From positions 372,001 to 436,000 of the forward strand of contig NW_023501037.1 of the NCBI RefSeq assembly GCF_014066305.1: a stretch of 64,000 bases of DNA, given 5' to 3'. The stretch is from Letharia columbiana. Its lineage: Eukaryota > Ascomycota > Lecanoromycetes > Lecanorales > Parmeliaceae. A program made the translations under genes and the position numbers. Position 1 is the stretch's first letter. Every line of letters begins with the position of its first letter. Of this stretch, positions 26,100 to 36,540 are shown piece after piece. A model generated the notes under the pieces. That model was not told the DNA's origin and searched no databases. It was given only the letters and a program-made list of their open reading frames with translations.

Positions 26100-27280
26100 T
26101 CTAAAATTAAATAATATATATCTATTTTTTAATTAGAGCTACGGGCTATCGACTATCGAGTAAATTTAATAAGCGAACTTTTAATAGACGATATTTAAAT
26201 TTCTTATCTTTAAATATTTATAAGACTAAATTTAATAATTCTTTTTTTATCTAAAAGCGTAAATTACGTTCTATAATTTAAAAAAAAAATTAAAATTTTA
26301 ATAGAAAATAAAAAGATTATTTTAAAATTAAATAATATGCATCTGATTTTTAATTAGAGCTGTCGAGAGCGAACTTTAATAAGCGATATTTAAATTCCTT
26401 ACGCTTTAATAATTAAATATTAAATTTTATTATTCTTTTTTTATTTAAAAGCGTATATTACGTTCTATAATTTAAAAAAAATCTTAAAATTTTAATAGAA
26501 AATAAAAAAGTTATTCTATTTATAAATAACGTATATCTATTTTTTTAATAAGAGATCTCGAGAGAGCTAGCGAGCTAACTTAGTCGATTTAATTAAAGAA
26601 TATAATAAATTTAAATTTATAATTAACTATATTAAGATTTTATAATTTAATCTTATTTTATTAATATATACGAGTAAAGATATATAAATTAAATTTATAC
26701 TTATTTTTTTAATTAAATCTATCGAGTAAATTTAATAAGCGATCTTTAAGAAGTAATCTTTTATTTCGTTACGTAGCGTAAATAAAATAACTTTTTTTTT
26801 CTATTAGAATTTTAAGATTTTTTTTTAATTATAGAGCGTAGTTTATACTTTTTAATATTAAAAAAATTTTAAAATTTAATCTTATAATTATTAAAAAGTA
26901 AGAAGCTTAAATATCGCTTATTAAAGTTCGCTTATTAAATTTATCGATAGCTCTAATTAAAAAATAAGTATATATTATTTAATTTTAAAATAACTTTTTT
27001 ATTTTCTATTAAAATTTATTAATTCTTTTTTTAAATTATAAAACGTAACTTACGCTTTTAAAAAAAAGAATAAAAGAATTTTAATCTTATAATTATTTAA
27101 AGATAAGGAATTTAATTATCGCTTATTAAAGTTCGCTTATTAAATTTACTCGATAGCTCTAATTAAAAAAATAGATTATAAATTTAATTTATAAATTTAA
27201 ACTCGTTCTATTATATATATTAATTAATCTCGTAAATCGATTTAAGATTAAAGAAATTAGTATTATATTAAAATATCTTC
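26100..27280. repeat. Cluster of R-family LTR fragments
   Basis: Several truncated R-family LTR pieces lie next to one another in both orientations. The block AATAGAAAATAAAAAAGTTATT recurs near 26080, 26300 and 26500, and its inverse AATAACTTTTTTATTTTCTATT near 26990. TTCGCTTATTAAATTTA blocks alternate with them. No coding DNA is seen. Repeated insertion or unequal recombination of the LTR would explain the arrangement. Confidence 0.6.
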
Positions 27281-27478
27281 GATCTATAAGCCCGCGAAAG
27301 CTGAGCGACTATCGGGTTTCGAGGTCTAAATATAGGGTATCCGGGCTCTGAGCGTAGCTTGTAACCCCTTACGATCTCTCTAAACGATTTCTCTAAATTT
27401 CAATAGCGAGATAGCGATCCTCTAGTCTTAATATTTAGATTCCGCGCCCTTCGAGTTCTCCTGAATGTTCTTCGCCTT

Positions 27479-28158
27479 TCAACTCGTGCCTTTCCGTTCG
27501 AGAAAGCAATATCCCACTCTCACTATTGGCTCCCCCGTCATCTCAGCTCTTCCTCCATCGCCCTCGATCTCACACCGTTCTCCTGATCCCAGCTCATACC
27601 TTTTATCTTGGGCTTCCAGCTCGTTCTCTCCTTTCTTTCCAACGTCCAACTCGGCTTTTGGCTGAAGATACAGCATATGCTCTAATTGTGTCTTGCTCTT
27701 CTTTTCCTGCGTTGCGGTAGCGCGACGAAAATGGGTTTGACCTATGTAGCAGACAAGCCCCACAAGAGCAACGACAGCAACGACCACGACTGCAATGATC
27801 AGATTGCTCTACCAGAATCCAATTAGAACCAGTCATCAATTTAGTAGCTGGAACAGAGGCCCACCGATCCAGAGGGACCAAAGCTGCAATCATTGCCAAA
27901 ACACGGCTGCGGAGAGCATGTTGGAGCATAATCCAACCAAGTCATAAATTTTGACTGTATAACTGACTGCAAACTCTCAGGATCGGTGGCGGAGGGTTCG
28001 GGGACAGTAACGATTTTGAATGGGGTTGGCAACGTGACAGGACTTCCAGATACTGTGACACAATCTCCATCGGTCGTGAAAGCTGAGGTAGCAGAGTATG
28101 CTGTGATGATGAAGTACACACCAAGAGAGCGGGGTCTGTTTGTTTGCGTCATTTTCAT
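27479..28158 (-). CDS. Secreted-pathway single-pass membrane protein, two exons
   Basis: The proposed model joins exon 1 (28158-27865, 98 codons) and exon 2 (27808-27479, 109 codons plus stop) through a 56-nt phase-0 intron, giving 207 residues. Residues 1-26 look like a signal peptide: basic start MKMTQTNRPR, then LGVYFIITAYSATSA. A Thr/Ser/Pro-rich ectodomain of about 72 residues has four cysteines. Exon 2 opens with SNLIIAVVVVAVVALVGLVC, a clear transmembrane helix, followed by FRR as a stop-transfer signal. The acidic cytosolic tail (KAELDVGKKG, NELEAQDKRYELG, EIEGDGG) has the Glu-Leu-rich style common in uncharacterised ascomycete membrane proteins with a short ectodomain. The splice model is favoured because it restores the helix in frame. 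An upstream in-frame ATG at 28254 is possible. Function unknown; a sensor or wall-associated role would be a guess. Confidence 0.65.
27809..27864 (-). other. Predicted 56-nt intron
   Basis: On the minus strand the segment starts GTGGGC and ends TGGTAG, with TACTAA and CTAAT words as possible branch sites (the latter about 17 nt from the 3' end). Removing it joins Gly-Ser to Ser-Asn-Leu-Ile-Ile in phase 0 and bypasses the in-frame TAA at 27841. The donor is not the best consensus, which is the main weakness. Confidence 0.55.
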
Positions 28159-28819
28159 GATCTGGCCACTTTGCGCATTTTGAAGGTTCGGGATCGCAAA
28201 AAGCACATGAAAATGGGCAGAAAGAGTGAAGGAAGCCTTGAGGTTCAAGATCAAACATACCGACCATCTCCCATGTACGTCCCGGATGAGACAGCTGGAG
28301 CTAATTCACAGAAAGTGCAGGTCTCTGCGCCAATTAGCAAAATTCTCTTTGAGTCAAGACGGTAGGTGGACGCAACCTGATGTCGTATTCGTAGTCAGTG
28401 TTGTTTGAGACTCGTTCAATATCGTCTGAGAGTAGCACCATTGAGTGAGAAAACAAGCAAGCACTACAGCCTTCCTTTTCAAGCCCATATTTGGATGACA
28501 CGAGTCTGAAATTATGGATCTGAAAGGCATTGATTTGTGAAAGAAAAAAGTCGGAGTTTTTGAGAGAATTTATACAGCCAGAGATAAGCAGTTCAATGCC
28601 TCATGCATACTGACGATGTGCCTGCATTAGTGCTGAATAGGACCATAAGTACATGATGATAACGACCGTAAGAACAGATCGAAGAAATCAATAACCCGCA
28701 TTGACTTGCATATACATAGGGGAGAAAATATGTGCTAGGGCGCGGGCTTCCCAGTAGTGAAAAGCTTATCGAGTACTGGTTTTTGACTATATTTAATTCT
28801 TAGAGAGACTCTCTAAAAC

Positions 28820-29080
28820 TGTTACGAACGTACCCTCGATATATCACTCAGCTCTATAGCCTAGTACCTTGGCGAAGACATCCTCTACTATATTATGCCT
28901 TCTTTCTATAGATATAATTCGATAATCTTATTATCTTATTTATATTAATATTAAATTTATACTAGTTTTAATATTATAATAAGACTTCTTTATACCTCTA
29001 TTCGACGAAGAGAATTAATAGAATTTTTACTTTTTATTTAAAGTAAGTAATTAAGTCTACGTTACTACTATAAATTAATT
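28820..29080 (+). mobile_element. LTR plus leader fragment (copy D of the A/B family)
   Basis: The LTR runs from TGTTACGAACG at 28820 to CTAGTTTTAATA at 28983, 164 bp, matching the 166-bp LTRs of elements A and B. It is followed by about 95 bp of leader (TTATAATAAGACTTC..., GAAGAGAATTAATAGA). The TG terminus is unmutated here and the first 100 bp keep words such as CCTTGGCGAAGACATCC, so RIP fades toward the gene island. The remainder of the element is missing. Confidence 0.75.
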
Positions 29081-29577
29081 CTTTATACTCGATATATCTT
29101 TTTAATTAAATCTTAATATATCTCTTTATATATATATACTCTATAGACTATATAGATTAATTAATAACTTTATATTATATATATATATTTATAAACTATA
29201 TAAATTAATAAATAACTTTATATTATATATATATATATAAATTAAATAATAATAATATCTTAAGATTTAATTTTACTTAATTCTATAATATAGTAAATAT
29301 CTTTATATCTATATTATATATTTATATAAAGTTTATATAAATACTTAATAATATAACGCTTTAAGTCGAATTACTATTATACTCGTAATTATCGAATATC
29401 TTTTAATATTATTCTATCGATTCTTTTATTAAATCTATCGATATTATAAATTTATATATAAAAAGACTCGTCTTATTTACGTTATAATTATATATATATT
29501 TAAATATCTCTATTATAGCTAATACTAGCTTTTATTAAGAATTTAATCTTACTTTTTTAATTCTTAATCTTATTATA
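29081..29577. other. Unassigned AT-rich DNA
   Basis: RIP-degraded sequence with short local repeats (AACTTTATATTATATATATAT near 29168 and 29214). No gene, RNA or element end was recognised. Confidence 0.4.
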
Positions 29578-29960
29578 TATTACGAGTAAAGATTTATAAA
29601 TTAAATTTATAATTTTTTTTTAATTAGAGCTATCGAGTAAATAGATAAGCGATCTTTAATAAGCGAACTTTAGTAAGCGATATTTGAATTCCTTACGCTT
29701 TAATAATTATAAGATTATTTTTAAAATTCTTTTTTTATCTAAAAGCTTATATTTCGTTTTATAATTTTTAAAAAAAATTCTAGAATTTTAATAGAAAATA
29801 AAAAAGTTATTTTATATATTAATAATATATATCTATTTTTTTAATAATTACGAATACTAATTTATTTACTTATAATAACTTAGTCGATCTAGTTAAAAGA
29901 CGTAATAACCTCGAATTTATAATTAATTATATATATAAATTTAAGATTTTTTATATTAAT
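29578..29960 (+). mobile_element. R-family LTR, 3'-truncated
   Basis: It starts with TATTACGAGTAAAG (mutated TGTTACGAGTAAAG) and runs through the diagnostic blocks of family R in LTR orientation, to the ATAACTTAGTCGATCTAGTT and ATATATAAATTTAAGA words. The expected end CTAACA is not reached. Confidence 0.6.
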
Positions 29961-30591
29961 AAGAGAGATTAAATCTCTATTATTAATATCTTTACTATAT
30001 ATCTAATACTATCGTATAGTTATACTAGAGAAATAATTTACTTAAATCTAATATAGTCTTAAACTATATTCGATTTAGACTCTTTAAACTCTTACGACTC
30101 TTATTATTAATATAAGGGGTTAAGCTATAAATTTAATAGTATTATATTATAAAAGATATAAAAATATTATAAGAGTTTAATTATCTTCTTTAATAAAGTA
30201 GATAATAAAAATAAAAATAGAAATAATATATAATAAATTAAGCGAGTTATTTATATAAAATATAATTATATAAGAAAATAGAGTAAAGTATAATATATAT
30301 ATATAAATTAATAAAATAAATAATAAAATTTAGATTAAATTAAGTATAAATTTATTTAAAATATTTATTAAAGACTTTAACTACGATACTTTATCTAAAA
30401 TTTATATATTAATTAATTTAATATTTTTAAAATATTTTATAATAATAAGAAAGAACTTTAGCTAGATATTATTAAAGATTATTCTCTTAAAAACGTTATT
30501 TTAAAAAAATAGTTATATTTATATAATTTAAAATTTAATTATAATATTTTAAAGTAGATAGATTCTTTTTATAATAATATTTAACTTTATT
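29961..30591. other. Unassigned AT-rich DNA
   Basis: About 0.6 kb between two R-family LTRs in opposite orientation. It is strongly AT-rich with no recognisable coding remnants. Confidence 0.4.
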
Positions 30592-31066
30592 AATTAGTAT
30601 ATATAATAGAATAAGATAGAACTAAGCTTAGAAATCTTGAATTTATATATATAGTTAATTATAAATTTAGAATTACTACGCTCTTTAATTAGATTAACTA
30701 AGTTATCGTAGATAAATAAATTAACGTTCGCAACTATCAAAATCTCGCCCTTTCGCGTCTCCCTTATTAAAAATAGATATACGTTATTTACGAATAGAAT
30801 AACTTTTTTATTTTCTATTAAAATTTTAAGATTTTTTTTTAAAATTATAGAGCGTAGTTTACGCTTTTCAAAATTTTAATTTTTTTAAAATTTGATTCTA
30901 TAGTTATTAATAAGCAAGGAGTCTAAATATCGCTTATCAAAGTTCGCTCGATAGTCGAATAGCTCGCTCATCAAAGTTCGCTTACTAAAGATCGCTTATC
31001 TATTTACTCGATAATTCTAATTAAAAAAATGATTATAAATTTAATTTATAGATCTTTACTCGTAAT
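30592..31066 (-). mobile_element. Solo LTR, family R, near-complete copy
   Basis: This 475-bp copy serves as the reference for family R. Read on the minus strand it runs from a degraded TGTTACGAGTAAAG (near 31066) to TATATACTAATTA (near 30592). It keeps some unmutated words (TCTCGCCCTTTCGCGTCTCCC, 30753-30770) that other copies lack, so it carries a small private insertion or is less mutated there. Confidence 0.65.
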
Positions 31067-31647
31067 CTATAATAAGATAAATATATTAAAAAGAAGTAGG
31101 CGTATTATATTTAAAGCTATCTTAATTAAAATAAGAATTATAATATAAATAAAAGAAATTAAAAATAAAATTAGAAAGTCTATAGCTATATTTATATTAA
31201 TTATTAATATAAATATAGAAAAATATAAAAACCTATCTAAATTAGAAGCTGATTTAATCTTAAATATTTCTAATTCTATTATTAGATATTAAATAAAATT
31301 AGAAAAGTTTTATTAAATAAGTTTTTATTTTTATTCTCTAAGATCTAATTAATAATTAAAAAAAACTTTTATATTTAATAAGATAAGTTAAGCTATAAAC
31401 TTAATAATATTAAGCTTTTAAAAGTTCGAGTCTCTTATTTTCTATTAATACTTCGTAAGTTAAAAATATTTTATATACTCTATTATAAATATTCTACTTC
31501 TTATTTTATAAAAGCTTCTTATTTTATAAAAGCTATATAAATAAATTTAAAAAAAATTAAAATATTATATAAAATAGATTTAAAGTTAAAGAGTATAATT
31601 TAATAATAAAATAAAAAGCTTTAAACTTTAAATTCTTAGTTTAAATT
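31067..31647. other. AT-rich DNA flanking element A, possibly mitochondrial
   Basis: Element A is inserted at the right edge of this segment, and the other side of A is mitochondrial-derived, so this may be the left part of the same NUMT. A tRNA-like T-arm (AAAAG-TTCGAGT-CTCTT near 31420-31436) and a D-arm-like AGTT...AACT stem near 31386-31401 are visible, but a full cloverleaf could not be closed. Confidence 0.3.
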
Positions 31648-31813
31648 TATTACGAGCGTATTCTTAATATATCTCTTAGTTCTATAGCTAGCGAGCCTTA
31701 ACGAAGATATTTTCTATTATATTATATCTTCTTTTTATATATATAGTTCGATAGTCTTATTATTCTCGTTCTATCTTATCTATACTAATATCGTATTTAT
31801 ACTAGTTCTAATA
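31648..31813 (+). repeat. 5' LTR of element A
   Basis: 166 bp, same length and ends as the 3' LTR at 34818-34983 and as the LTRs of element B. Differences from the 3' LTR are mainly transitions. Confidence 0.85.
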
Positions 31814-32559
31814 TTATAATAAGACTTCTTTATATACTCTTTAACGAAGAGAATTAACGAGTTTTTTACTTTTTACTCGAAGTAAGCGATCGAGTTTAAT
31901 AAAGAAAACGCTAGGTATTTCTATTATATAGAAATCTTATTATATATTTAAATTATTAGATATCTATATTATTCGAAAGAATCTATATTAAATAATCTAT
32001 ATTATTAACGATAGTCTAATTTATTAAAAAATGAGTTCTCTATATCGAATATAAGAAATTCTTCTCCGCTTCGTTTCTCGTAAAAAGTCTATTATCGACT
32101 AATATAATCTCGGCGAACTTTCTATTATTCGAAAGAATATTATTTAGAGTATTTATAGTCTTTATAGCGATTTAATTAATTAAGAAACGAGTATTATAGA
32201 CCCTCGCGAAGAAATAATATATTTCGACTCTTAATATAGAGATCTACTATCTCTTCTCGATTCGTATACGCCTTTATAATACTAAAACTCTAGAGACCTC
32301 TTCGATTCATCTTCATCTATATTTAATACATTATGAGTTCCTTAAAATTTTATTTAATTTTATCTTATTTAACGTATAAATTAATTAATTTCGAAGATAA
32401 ATAATTACGCTAGTAGTATTAAATAATTCTTATTTCTAATCGATTAAAGTTAAATAGCGAACGTATCGATATATATATAATTGATAATTTTATCTATTAT
32501 AAGATAGTAGAAGTTAATAAGAAGAATAACTACTATATAAAAATTCGTAACGCTATCGT

Positions 32560-32830
32560 CGAAGATAAGAATAAGTTTTAAGAAATTACTCTTAATAAGT
32601 ACTTCGTATAAGACGAGATACTTTATTATTAGAATCGTTTATAGATATTCGATAATATATATATTAATATTATTCGAGAGATATATAATTAATCGTCTTA
32701 TAATTATCTTAGAATAATATATATCTATAAACTATTTAAAAGAAAATACTATTAGCGAGGAATAAGGATAATAGTAGCCACCTATATTTAGAATTACTAT
32801 ATCTATTAGAGAACTAAGATATCTCGCAAT
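32560..32830 (+). pseudogene. Ty3/Gypsy integrase zinc-binding (H2C2) remnant
   Basis: In the frame of the ATG at 32333 the translation reads NRL, then IIREIYN, SSYNYLR, IYKLFKRKYY-stop-RG. This matches the H2C2 zinc-finger region that precedes Gypsy integrase cores, where REIH..., HxGHPG-like and KRKYYWxGM motifs occur in this order. His codons appear as Tyr (CAT to TAT) and the Trp as a stop, both RIP changes. The catalytic integrase core was not recognised downstream. Element B carries the same segment inverted at about 52080-52330. Confidence 0.6.
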
Positions 32831-34817
32831 TAGAAATATAATTTACTTTAGTCTATACTAAATCCACCTATATTAATACTAAGATATCGCTCTTCATATT
32901 ATTAATATAAGAATACTCTCTCTAGATTACGATCTTCTATATATCGTAGCTAGCTTTATCTTATTTACGAAGATCTATATATAAGATATTCGCCTCTAAA
33001 TTCGCTACGACTTTATATATTATATATATAGCGATCTCTATCTACTAAGAATCTATATTAGCGATATTATAGAGTATCGGAGATATAAGGCTAAAACTCG
33101 ACGAGTATCTCTACCCTCTTATCGCCATCTTTACTATTACTTATATTACGAGATTTCGAGATACTTAAAATAAATTAATATCGATTAATATTATTATAGC
33201 TAGTTAGACAGCCACTTAGTTCTGAGATTATTAGATTTATCTATCTTTATAAATACTAATTTAATATTATTTAATAATTAAAAAATAAGAATCTAAGATA
33301 AGCTTATTTATAATAATAATTATTTCTCTATCGATATTTTTAAAATTACTTACGTTATAGTAAGACTTAAAGAAAAAATTAGTTAGTATATATCTATTAG
33401 ATAACGATATCGCTTATACTCTATAGTCGATAATCTTTTAAATTATTTAAATAACGTATATAAGATACTCTTATTTATTCTTAGAATAATCTATTAATAT
33501 ATTTACGATAAAATAAGCTAAGAAAGTTAATTATTTCTTAAATTCTATAATAATCTTATTAAGTATATCGAATATAATTTTAGAAATAATAGTCTTAACG
33601 ATCTTAGAAATGAGAGTCTAATAAACGATATACGAAAGAAATCGAAACTTCGTTTCTATAACTTAATTTATCTAATAATAAGAGATTAAATTACATCTTA
33701 GTTAAAGAAACGTATTATAAAAATATAGCTTTAATATTAATAATCTACTAAGAAATTCGTCGAAGAAAAGGTTTAAAGATTTATAAAATAATATATAAAA
33801 GTAAAGATCGAGACTAACGTAAAGAAGAGTAAATATTTAATTATAACTCGCTCTACTTTTAATATATAGAGTTTAAGTCTTATTAAGATAGAGAATCTTA
33901 TAGATAAAAATTAGACTTATATATAAAAGTATAATAAATACTTCGAATTTATAGATTTCGATAAAGTATACGAGCTTAGTTATTAGGGCTATCTATAATC
34001 GAGAATAAATAATAAGAATATTAAAGAGAGAGTCTTATAGATATATAGATAAGAAGGCTTATAAATATATTAGATCTATAAATAATATAATTATAAGAAC
34101 GTAGTAGGCGAATATAATTAAGACTAGTATACGACTCGATAATACTTCGAATATCGTATTTTTAAACGAATTAAAATTATTCGATATTAAAATAGTCTTA
34201 TTCTTTTATATTCGTAAAATCGATTTCTTAGATCTATATTACTTAATAACTATCTTATATCAGATTTACTAAGCGAGCTTCTCTTATTATTATATACGTA
34301 AAGGTCTTTTAAAGTTATTATACGTTATCTATAGATCTTACTATCGTCGTCGATAGTCTTTATCGATATCGTCTATATAATATTCTATAAAGAAACTTAC
34401 TTAATATTAGATTAGAGTTTTTAGCGCCTGCGGCTTAATTCGATTCGAGAGCTCTCGATTAATTACGTTATATTATTTTATATATATTCTATTTACTTAG
34501 ATATAAATTCGAAAATTACTACTATTTACCTCTATATTAATAGATATTATTTTCGCTATATTATATCGATTTTCTTTTAACTAGACTCTCTATATACGCT
34601 TATATCTCGACTAATAACGTCGTTATAGCGTAAGTATAAAGAGCTATTATCGTCTTTAATATTACTTACGAAGAAAGATACGATACTAGGATTTTCGAAT
34701 ATAATTATTTCTTTACTACTTTTATAATTTTTTAGGCGTTAAGCGTATATATATATCTATTTTTCTATCTTTTTACTTATTAATTATAGAATATAATTTT
34801 ATAAAGAAGAAGGATAG

Positions 34818-34983
34818 TATTATAAGCGTACTCTTAATATATTTCTTAGCTCTATAGCTAGCGAGCCTTAACGAAGATATCTTCTATTATATTATACCTT
34901 CTTTCTATATATATAGTTCGATAGCCTTATTATTCTCGTTCTATCTTATTTATACTAATATCGCATCTATACTAGTTCTAATA
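34818..34983 (+). repeat. 3' LTR of element A
   Basis: 166 bp, preceded by a polypurine tract and followed by the AAATC copy of the target duplication. Confidence 0.85.
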
Positions 34984-35193
34984 AAATCTAAATATTCTTA
35001 TTATACTTATTATAATTAATTACTTTTTTTCTTTTTTAATAAATTAGATGCTAATATTATAATACTTCGTATTTATAAATAATTATAATAATAAATATAT
35101 TAGTATTAGAAGTATTATATATTTTATTTAAATAGTAAAATAGATAACTATTATTTATATTACTTTTATAAAATAAGAAGTAAAGTATTTATA

Positions 35194-35264
35194 GCCTTTA
35201 TAGCTTAACGATAGAGCGAGATATTATTAATATTTTAATAAGTATTTAATTTACTTTAAGAGCT
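35194..35264 (+). tRNA. trnN: tRNA-Asn relic (mitochondrial origin), anticodon ATT
   Basis: A 71-nt cloverleaf: acceptor GCCTTTA with TAAGAGC, D-stem GCTT/GAGC, anticodon stem AGATA/TATTT, T-stem AAGTA/TACTT with loop TTTAATT. The loop TTATTAA gives anticodon ATT; GTT is the usual mitochondrial Asn anticodon, so a G-to-A change is the simplest explanation. One acceptor mismatch (C-A) is also explained by G-to-A. Presumably non-functional. Confidence 0.65.
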
Positions 35265-35459
35265 ATTTATTTATTTACTTAATACTATTACGCTTATTTT
35301 TTTTATATATTATATTTCTTACTTATTTTTATTAAAAATATTAGTATAAGAAGTATTCTAAATAATATAAGACTTTTTTATCTTTATATTAAAGTATCTT
35401 AGCTTAAATAATTAATTAATATATTTCTATAATTTATATAATATATCTTAATAAATCTA

Positions 35460-35532
35460 GAGACTTTAATTTAACTAATAAAATATATAACTTTTAATTA
35501 TTATTATATAAGTTCGAACCCCGTAGATCTTA
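35460..35532 (+). tRNA. trnK: tRNA-Lys relic (mitochondrial origin), anticodon TTT
   Basis: A 73-nt cloverleaf: acceptor GAGACTT with AGATCTT (wobbles and one mismatch), D-stem ATTT/AAAT, anticodon stem TATAA/TTATT, loop CTTTTAA giving TTT, and T-loop TTCGAAC. The T-stem ATAAG no longer pairs with CCCGT; three C-to-T or G-to-A changes from ACGGG would restore it, which is a clear RIP footprint. Confidence 0.65.
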
Positions 35533-35840
35533 TCTTTATCTAGATATCTTTTATAGATAATTAATAGTTTATATAATTAAGCTAATAATCCCTTTTATAG
35601 AATAATAAAAGAAAATATATATATAGTTCTCATTATTAGTTTTTACTATTAATAGGAGAAGATACTATAATATAACTTAAAGTTTATAAATATACTTTTT
35701 ATTGCGGTTACTTATAAATATAAAGTATTATAGTATTAATATCTAATTTATCTAAAAAAAAATATAAAAAAGAGAAAAAAGTAGAAAAAAATTGTTATAA
35801 TTTAGCTAAAAGACTATATATTTTTTCTTTTTTATATTAA

Positions 35841-35913
35841 AGCGTATTAGCTTAACTAGTTAAGCGATATATTTCGACTATAAGAATTATAAGTTCGAGT
35901 CTTATACGCGCTA
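35841..35913 (+). tRNA. tRNA relic (mitochondrial origin), anticodon reads TCG (Arg)
   Basis: A 73-nt cloverleaf with perfect D-stem GCTT/AAGC and T-stem ATAAG/CTTAT with loop TTCGAGT, acceptor AGCGTAT with ACGCGCT (one mismatch, one wobble), and anticodon loop TTTCGAC. The anticodon reads TCG, which would be Arg, but it could itself be mutated. It precedes nad6 by about 160 bp. Confidence 0.6.
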
Positions 35914-36076
35914 ACCTCTATATATAGTAAAAATTGCTATATATTTCTTATTAAAAAGAGCTATATAAAAATAAAAATTATATAGTTAATATAAATTATA
36001 AGATATAAATTCTCTATAATTTAATATAATTAATAATTTAGATCTTCTAAGTGAAATTTTTATTAACGATTATAGT

Positions 36077-36502
36077 ATGAAAGCTTTAGATCTTATCTCC
36101 TTAACTTCTATCTTATCGGGTATTTTTATTATAATAAATAAAAATCCTATAGTATTAGTATTATTTTTAATAGAACTCTTTTTAAGTATAGCATCTTATT
36201 TACTAGTTTTAGATTTAAACTTTATAGGTTTATTATATTTATTAATTTATATTAAAGCTATTTTAATCTTATTTTTATTTATATTAATATTAATAAATGT
36301 AAGAATATCTAAGCTTTTATCTAATACTAGTAATAGTATATCATTAGCACTATTAATAGATGTATCTTTTATTTATTCTATATATAAAGTATTACCTCTT
36401 AATTCATCAAGCTTTAATCTAAATAATATTCTTAAAGATTTTATCTTTATTATTATTAATAATAAACTTATCTCTTTTCTTTTATTACTTTTAAATATAT
36501 AA
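36077..36502 (+). pseudogene. nad6: NADH dehydrogenase subunit 6 fragment (NUMT)
   Basis: A 141-codon open frame, strongly hydrophobic, with the core NFIGL..LLIYIKAILILFLF and the INVRIS.LLSNTSNSI stretch typical of fungal mitochondrial ND6, a membrane subunit of complex I. Four or five transmembrane segments are predicted by eye. It is shorter than usual fungal ND6 (about 200 residues or more); the C-terminal part is missing after a TAA. Several substitutions from the family pattern (Glu to Lys at about residue 79, Gly to Asp in LVLDLNF, Pro to Ser in NSIS) are G-to-A or C-to-T changes. Lying in nuclear DNA, it cannot be expected to function. The frame survived because few codons could turn into stops. 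Confidence 0.8.
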
Positions 36503-36540
36503 TTATAATATACATATAAAACTAAAATAAGAATCTTTAA

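Larger units (their letters stand above)
27290..28819. other. Island of normal composition (gene-bearing)
   Basis: Between LTR fragments on both sides the base composition abruptly becomes near 45-50% GC with ordinary CA and TG frequencies. The left edge (27290-27430) is mixed and the right edge is the LTR at 28820. It holds one convincing gene on the minus strand (27479-28158). The 28159-28819 segment upstream of that gene is non-coding by my reading; reading frames there are short and unsupported and it probably contains the promoter and 5' UTR. Confidence 0.8.
31648..34983 (+). mobile_element. LTR retrotransposon A, 3336 bp, Gypsy-related, non-autonomous
   Basis: Two 166-bp LTRs bound the element (31648-31813 and 34818-34983), both starting with degraded TGTTACGAGCG and ending in CTAGTTCTAATA. 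Flanking bases AAATT (left) and AAATC (right) fit a 5-bp target duplication with one C-to-T change. A purine tract (AAGAAGAAGGATAG) precedes the 3' LTR. The interior holds a degraded integrase zinc-binding motif (see 32560-32830) but no recognisable gag knuckle or reverse transcriptase, and it is too short for a complete Gypsy element. Element B has the same internal organisation. Confidence 0.85.

Noticed and set aside
1..27280. Regional centromere
   Set aside because: AT-rich RIP blocks resemble some fungal centromeres, but nothing in the sequence itself distinguishes one; CENP-A chromatin data would be needed.
27465..27929. Short open frames on both strands over exon 2
   Set aside because: They are shadows of the spliced membrane-protein gene in other frames; only the frame with the transmembrane helix has protein-like features.
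28144..28408. Two plus-strand frames upstream of the membrane-protein gene
   Set aside because: They are short, basic, without domain features, and overlap the 5' end and promoter region of the opposite-strand gene.
31377..31440. A fourth mitochondrial tRNA left of element A
   Set aside because: D-arm and T-arm words are present, but acceptor and anticodon stems cannot both be paired in one register.
35394..35459. tRNA immediately before the tRNA-Lys relic
   Set aside because: A D-arm-like GCTTAAAT word is there, but no acceptor or T-arm pairing could be found.
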